Part shown: positions 6,247-9,188 of the stretch, in pieces
Layout of the letters: each line of letters opens with the position of its first letter
Position numbering within the stretch: position 1 is the stretch's first letter
Assembly (NCBI GenBank): GCA_934193095.1
Contig: CAKPUX010000067.1
Location: forward strand, 1 to 9,188
DNA from: an uncultured Dialister sp.
Lineage (GTDB): Bacteria; Bacillota; Negativicutes; Veillonellales; Dialisteraceae
Length of the DNA: 9,188 bases
Direction: 5' to 3'
Notes under the pieces: generated by a model
Seen by the model: only the letters and a program-made list of their open reading frames with translations
Database searches by the model: none
What the model was told of the DNA's origin: nothing
Made by a program: the position numbers and the translations under genes

Positions 6247-6307
6247 GGTTTAACGGGTTCTATAGGTTTAACGGGTTCTATAGGTTCAACGGGTTCAAAG
6301 GGTTCAG
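6247..6307 (+). repeat. 18-bp tandem repeat of GGTTYAACGGGTTC type
   Basis: Two exact copies of GGTTTAACGGGTTCTATA (6247-6264, 6265-6282) are followed by a third, changed copy (6283-6300) and a partial one (6301-6307). Each 18-mer is two GGTTC 9-mers. It occupies the position of the GGTTCA heptads seen in inverted copy C, directly before a GCGGC-TTC-GCCGC hairpin. Confidence 0.85.
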
Positions 6308-6308
6308 G

Positions 6309-6617
6309 TGGCGGCTTCGCCGCATTTTAGATGATGGTATTTCCGTATCGTCAGCCTTCCCCTCGAGGGGAAGGCAAATCGGTGGCGGCTTCGCCGCAAG
6401 TATATATAGGTCGATGCCCGAAGGTCAGTGGGTGGCAGGTTCCCCGTTCAGTGTTTCCAAACATCGCCCGCTTGACCGCGAATGACAAAGATCCCTCGGC
6501 TGCGCTCGGGATGACGATACGGGAGTCTGATGTCTCCTGGTCTCTTAGCCCTGGTCACTCGAGGCTCCTAATCCCTAGCCACTAATCCCTAGTCCCTAGT
6601 CACCAGTCACTAGCCCA
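6309..6617 (+). repeat. composite intergenic repeat, copy F, ending before tRNA-Arg
   Basis: It contains GCGGC-TTC-GCCGC (6311-6323), GATGGTATTTCCGTATCGTCAG, the perfect palindrome (6355-6374), a second GCGGC-TTC-GCCGC (6385-6397), GTCGATGCCCGAAGG (about 6412-6426), and a minus-strand TCATCCCGAGCG-type repeat (about 6481-6520). The right end has TCTGATG and TCTCCTGG (6526-6540), then seven perfectly phased heptads at 6569-6617 (TAATCCC, TAGCCAC, TAATCCC, TAGTCCC, TAGTCAC, CAGTCAC, TAGCCCA). The GCCCC-GNA-GGGGC module is absent. Together with 6187-6308, this fills the gene-free stretch between aroD and the tRNA. Confidence 0.85.
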
Positions 6618-6653
6618 TCTAACTTCTCCCTTCTCACATGTTCTCTCCCATGC

Positions 6654-6659
6654 TATAAT
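6654..6659 (+). promoter_or_regulatory. extended -10 promoter of tRNA-Arg
   Basis: A perfect TATAAT is preceded by TGC, making an extended -10 element (TGN-TATAAT). It lies 13 bp upstream of the tRNA 5' end. The -35 position (about 6631-6636, TTCTCA) is weak, as is common with an extended -10. Confidence 0.75.
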
Positions 6660-6672
6660 AGGAAAGATTCAT

Positions 6673-6749
<77 letters not shown>

Positions 6750-6752
6750 AGC

Positions 6753-6779
6753 AAAGCACTCCGAAAGGAGTGCTTTTTT
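6753..6779 (+). terminator. intrinsic terminator of tRNA-Arg
   Basis: A 10-bp stem AAAGCACTCC / GGAGTGCTTT closes a GAAA tetraloop and runs into TTTTTT (6774-6779). It starts 3 nt after the encoded CCA. Confidence 0.93.
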
Positions 6780-6784
6780 GTTTG

Positions 6785-7078
6785 GGTTCAGGGTTAGCCC
6801 CTTGGGCGTGCCGTCCTTCGATTGCGTGCGAAAGAGGGGGGGAGCGGGGGAGCAGGTTCAGAGGGTTCAATGGGGGTGGTGCGGCGCATAAAAATCAGAA
6901 GCGCCGCAGAGTATTAAAATAAGCGTAAAGCGCGTCCCCCCTTGAAGAAGGGGGGTGCCCGAAGGGCAGGGGATAGACTGCCTCGAAGAGGCAGAATTCT
7001 GCAGAATGAGAACCGGGAAATGTGGAATAGACGGTAGAACGTCTGGAACAGATGGCATGCTTTCCGCTACGTAGAAGG
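6785..7078 (+). repeat. mosaic repeat block with GCGC and type III hairpins
   Basis: It begins 5 bp after the tRNA terminator with GGTTCAGGGTTAGCCC (compare 200-232). GGTTCA units recur at about 6855-6871. A GCGGCGC/GCGCCGC hairpin lies at 6881-6907. A third double-hairpin type follows: CCCCCCTT-GAAG-AAGGGGGG (6936-6955), GCCC-GAA-GGGC (6957-6967), AGGGGATAG. Next come CTGCCTC-GAA-GAGGCAG (6978-6994), a 12-bp perfect palindrome ATTCTGCAGAAT (6996-7007) and AGACG...CGTCT (about 7029-7044). No gene is seen in 6780-7426. Confidence 0.7.
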
Positions 7079-7191
7079 GTGCCGCTACGCGGCACATCCA
7101 TCCTGCGCCTTTGGCGCGCCCCTTCTCTAAGGGGCTACCCAACTTCTTGGGAGCCCTAATCCCGAGCTACTAATCCCTAATCCCTGCTTTC
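7079..7191 (-). repeat. type II double-hairpin repeat, minus copy, with heptads
   Basis: The hairpin GTGCCGC-TAC-GCGGCAC (7079-7095; loop GTA on the minus strand) touches the 43-bp exact inverse of 5029-5071 (7096-7138). Heptads TAATCCC (7157-7163), GAGCTAC, TAATCCC and TAATCCC (7171-7184) follow, then the TGCTTTCAAACTT junction also seen at about 397-410. Confidence 0.8.
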
Positions 7192-7198
7192 AAACTTC

Positions 7199-7426
7199 AG
7201 GTTGATGGGTTCAAAAGGGTGGGCAGAGTTGGTGCGGCGCATAAAAAATGAAGCGCCGCGAGTATATATGGGGCGATGCCCGAAGATTTTGTGGATAACA
7301 GGTTTCCCGTTTGGCGTTTACAAACATGGTCCGCCTGACCGCGAACGAAAAAGATTCGAGGGCTTCGCTCGAAATGATGATACGGGAGAGCCTAACGTCT
7401 CCTAGTCACCAGTCACCAGCCACCAG
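7199..7426 (+). repeat. GCGC-hairpin repeat element abutting the SAP-domain gene
   Basis: The order is AGGTTGATGGGTTCAAAAGG, the hairpin GCGGCGC/GCGCCGC (7234-7259), GGGGCGATGCCCGAAG (about 7271-7286), a GCGAACGAAAAAGATTCGAG...CTCGAAATGATGATAC segment (about 7340-7383), then the array TCTCCTAG, TCACCAG, TCACCAG, CCACCAG (7398-7426). The next three bases, TCA, are the reverse complement of the TGA stop of the neighbouring gene. Confidence 0.8.
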
Positions 7427-8581
7427 TCAAAACAGCTTCTTGATCTTTGCGAGAATCCCTTTCTCCTTTTTTTCTTCTTTGGGCGGAGCCGGTTTCTCGA
7501 TCTCCTGCGCGGGGGCCTCCTTGGGCTTTCCGGCCTCGCTCGGGCAAAAGGGGGCGGGCGCGGTGAAGGTGGGCATCCGCAGGACCGGAGGCGCCATGAT
7601 CTTCGGCTTCACGATATGACGGGTGCGGGCGGCGGGGCGGGCTTCGCTTCGGCCGTAGGGGACATAGTGGTACGCCCCCGAGGAAGGATCCGGGACATTT
7701 CTGTCGCAGATGTACTTCGTGCCGTTGAAATCGATGCCGCGAAGACGTTCGAGCAGCATGGAGGCCATGACCTGCGGGGAGAAGTAGGAGAAGGGCAGCG
7801 ATGGCGCCATGCGGGCGATGGAGGAGAGGAAGGAGCCTTTCACATCGTCCATCGTCATATGCAGACCTTTCCTGATCTCATCCATGAGCAGGATCATGCC
7901 CTTCTGCGTCGGGAAAAGGTTCTCGTAGGGCACGAGGTTGTTCTTATTGCCCATACCGGACATATCCATGAAGAAGACGAGGTAAAGGTAGGGCAGTGCG
8001 TAGTCATTGTGCTTGATGCGGATGTAGAAATTCGCCACGGTATAGTACATGTTGCGGAGTTTCGACCATTCCCCCGCCATGGTGTAGAGGGAGATCTTCT
8101 GCTGAAACGCGCGGTAAAGGATGCCGCGGGCGGTGTAGGACTCGCCGCGGGCGGAGAGAGCGGTCTGCGACTCACCGATCTCGCCCTCGGTCAGACCGTA
8201 GTTCTCACGGACGTTCAGTACGTAGGCCATGTGGTGTCCGACCTCCGCCTGCCCTTCCTTGGTAAGGACGTAGATCTTCGGGACGCCATGAGCATAGTCC
8301 TTCTCCGGCACTTTGGCGATGACACGACCCACGAGCTCGGCGTGTGTGCCTTCCCCGGAGAGATCGTATCGTTTGAGGAAATCGGAGAGCGCTTTGTCCG
8401 GCAGCATGGTGAGCGTCTCCTGCGGACGGCTCATGCGGATCCAGCCGTCATCAAAGAGCTCTCCGATGCGGTCATTGGCATCACGCCCGTAGATGCTCTC
8501 TTTATAAGGTGGCACCTTGTGGTGCGCCGGCTTGCCATCGAAGTAGTCCAAGAGCAGGATGTCTTTGATCGATAGTCCCAT
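7427..8581 (-). CDS. SAP-domain protein of unknown function
   Basis: The product has 384 residues, starting at the ATG at 8581, 6 nt after a strong AAAGGAGG. The N-terminal part (1-57; DYFDGKPAHHKVPPYKESIY) is not recognised. Residues about 58-92 fit the SAP fold: two short helices with the LPDKALSDFLKRYDLSG and AELVGRVI pattern, which in known proteins binds DNA. Residues 100-310 form a helical region with conserved-looking aromatic stretches (YRAFQQKISLYTMAGEW, MYYTVANFYIRI) and no motif I know. Residues 314-384 are a proline- and charge-rich tail ending in GILAKIKKLF, a basic amphipathic end. There is no signal peptide. Monocistronic. It may be a nucleoid or prophage-type protein, but no phage gene is nearby. 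The domain call is moderate; function is unknown. Confidence 0.75.
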   Translation of the reverse strand: MGLSIKDILLLDYFDGKPAHHKVPPYKESIYGRDANDRIGELFDDGWIRMSRPQETLTMLPDKALSDFLKRYDLSGEGTHAELVGRVIAKVPEKDYAHGVPKIYVLTKEGQAEVGHHMAYVLNVRENYGLTEGEIGESQTALSARGESYTARGILYRAFQQKISLYTMAGEWSKLRNMYYTVANFYIRIKHNDYALPYLYLVFFMDMSGMGNKNNLVPYENLFPTQKGMILLMDEIRKGLHMTMDDVKGSFLSSIARMAPSLPFSYFSPQVMASMLLERLRGIDFNGTKYICDRNVPDPSSGAYHYVPYGRSEARPAARTRHIVKPKIMAPPVLRMPTFTAPAPFCPSEAGKPKEAPAQEIEKPAPPKEEKKEKGILAKIKKLF

Positions 8582-8587
8582 GGTATC

Positions 8588-8595
8588 CCTCCTTT
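8588..8595 (-). promoter_or_regulatory. strong ribosome binding site of the SAP-domain gene
   Basis: AAAGGAGG on the minus strand, 6 nt before the ATG, is the best Shine-Dalgarno match in the window and fixes the start codon. Confidence 0.85.
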
Positions 8596-8611
8596 CTTCC
8601 GTAATTCAGAT

Positions 8612-8648
8612 GGGCGAACGATGAAAGGTCGATCGCCCGTCACAAAAA
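8612..8648. other. inverted repeat in the SAP-gene leader
   Basis: The arms GGGCGA (8612-8617) and TCGCCC (8633-8638) are followed by GTCACAAAAA. The right half matches the dyad at 2351-2387 in 15 of 16 bases. A second small dyad, GACGGC...GCCGTC, lies at about 8678-8695. These lie in the untranslated leader if the promoter near 8740 is real. Confidence 0.45.
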
Positions 8649-8739
8649 ATGGGATCGGGCATCGCCCTTCTTCTATGGACGGCGCAGCTGCCGTCACCAT
8701 TTCTCTTTTTGTATCATCGCTATGTATCCATCCTCAAGT

Positions 8740-8766
8740 ATAATACAGCCGGGGTATGCTTGGCAA
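8740..8766 (-). promoter_or_regulatory. possible promoter of the SAP-domain gene
   Basis: On the minus strand TTGCCA (8766-8761) and TATTAT (8745-8740) are separated by 15 bp, which is short. TTGATT further upstream gives 19 bp. The location, just downstream of a terminator and about 160 nt before the ATG, makes a promoter here plausible. On the plus strand the same place reads TATAAT (8739-8744), but without a -35 box. Confidence 0.35.
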
Positions 8767-8807
8767 TCAAAAAGGCGATGCCCGTTACTGGGTATCGCCT
8801 TTTTGAT
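8766..8807. terminator. bidirectional terminator upstream of the SAP-domain gene
   Basis: The 18-bp arms at 8766-8783 and 8790-8807 have one G-T pair and a 6-nt loop; the AAAAA/TTTTT pairs give a T run on both strands. The stem core AAAAAGGCGAT is shared with the terminator at 2271-2320. It would stop minus-strand transcripts coming from the right and insulate the SAP-domain gene. Confidence 0.75.
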
Positions 8808-8845
8808 CATGAGAGAACGAGGTGCAATGGGGATCACGGAAAAAT

Positions 8846-9000
8846 TGACGGCTTCACCGCAATGTTAGACAATGGTACTTCCGTATCGTCAGCCTTCCCC
8901 TCGAGGGGAAGGTGCCCCGAAGGGGCGGATAGGGCACCAGCGGTATGAAAGAGAGCAGGAAGGAGTGTCTCAAGTACGTCGTTTATGAGAGTACCCGAGC
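8846..9000 (+). repeat. composite intergenic repeat, copy I
   Basis: A decayed GGCTTCACCGC hairpin (about 8853-8863), a diverged ACAATGGTACTTCCGTATCG linker, the perfect palindrome (8893-8912), GCCCC-GAA-GGGGC (8914-8926), GGATAGGGCACCAGCGGTAT, and a changed form of the CAAGCAGGCGATTTATGAAA block, ending CCCGAGCGCCGC as in copy E. The heptad array is replaced by a different element. Apart from the signals listed, 8582-9188 holds no gene. Confidence 0.85.
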
Positions 9001-9009
9001 GCCGCTGAC

Positions 9010-9188
9010 GCGGTCCCCCTTCCCCGATGGGTAATGCTATTAAGTTAAGCGGCAGAACGTTCTTGGCTCCCCATCGGGGGAGCTGCCCGAAGGGCTTGTG
9101 CAAGCGAACTGGATTTTTAGGAGTAAAGCGACGCGAAAATCCAGTGAGACGCCATTTCGAACGAAGTGAGATGAGGGGGCTACGTAGC
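9010..9188. repeat. nested inverted-repeat element at the right edge
   Basis: The perfect 10-bp arms CCCCGATGGG (9022-9031) and CCCATCGGGG (9070-9079) enclose 38 bp. Next come GCCC-GAA-GGGC (9085-9095), arms CTGGATTTT (9109-9117) and AAAATCCAG (9136-9144), and a 10-bp palindrome GCTACGTAGC ending at the window edge. GCTACGTAG also occurs at about 7066-7074. The element is cut by the window edge, so its full length is unknown. Confidence 0.6.

Noticed and set aside
7616..8575. 319-residue open frame on the plus strand
   Set aside because: Antisense to the SAP-domain gene, which has a strong ribosome binding site and a plausible domain; no motif in the antisense product.

Overview
The window comes from a bacterial chromosome with mid-to-high GC content. 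Gene content (MEP-pathway ispE, type I 3-dehydroquinase, a stand-alone radical SAM enzyme, a Sel1-repeat protein, a SAP-domain protein) and AGGAGG-like ribosome binding sites suggest a Firmicute. A Negativicutes relative (Dialister or Megasphaera type) is my best guess from general resemblance only. No 16S rRNA or other strong taxonomic marker is present.

Layout, left to right: 5' end of ispE (minus, running off the left edge); about 0.9 kb of repeats; a promoter with overlapping dyads and a monocistronic radical SAM gene (plus); a reversed repeat copy and a 23-bp-stem bidirectional terminator; a 726-residue Sel1/TPR-like repeat protein (minus); about 0.86 kb of repeats; aroD (minus); repeats; tRNA-Arg(CCT) with its own promoter and terminator (plus); repeats; a 384-residue SAP-domain protein (minus); a second bidirectional terminator; and repeats to the right edge. 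No operon is visible: each gene stands alone, and only about 57% of the window is coding or tRNA.

The most unusual content lies between the genes. The spacers are built from a mosaic repeat family. In its fullest form the order is: short tandem GGTTCA-type repeats; a GGCGGC-TTC-GCCGCC hairpin; a linker containing GATGGTA and TCGTATCG; a 20-bp palindrome CCTTCCCCTCGAGGGGAAGG (seven copies); a GCCCC-GNA-GGGGC hairpin; a GGATAGGGCAC tail; a GGCGATGCCCG motif; and a second heptanucleotide array of a different sequence (TCTGATG / TCTCCTAG / TAATCCC / TAGTCAC units). Two nearly full copies (about 411-657 and 5156-5433) share a 59-bp identical stretch and differ by one octamer in the array. Unrelated small hairpins in these elements repeatedly use a GNA triloop closed by C-G, a fold known to be exceptionally stable in single-stranded DNA. 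The heptads carry a stop triplet every 7 nt on at least one strand. The stop codons of aroD and of the SAP-domain gene lie in phase within such arrays. No transposase is encoded here, so any mobilising enzyme would have to act in trans.

The genes do not form one pathway. IspE (isoprenoid precursors) and AroD (shikimate pathway) are housekeeping enzymes. The other three proteins are recognised only at the domain level.
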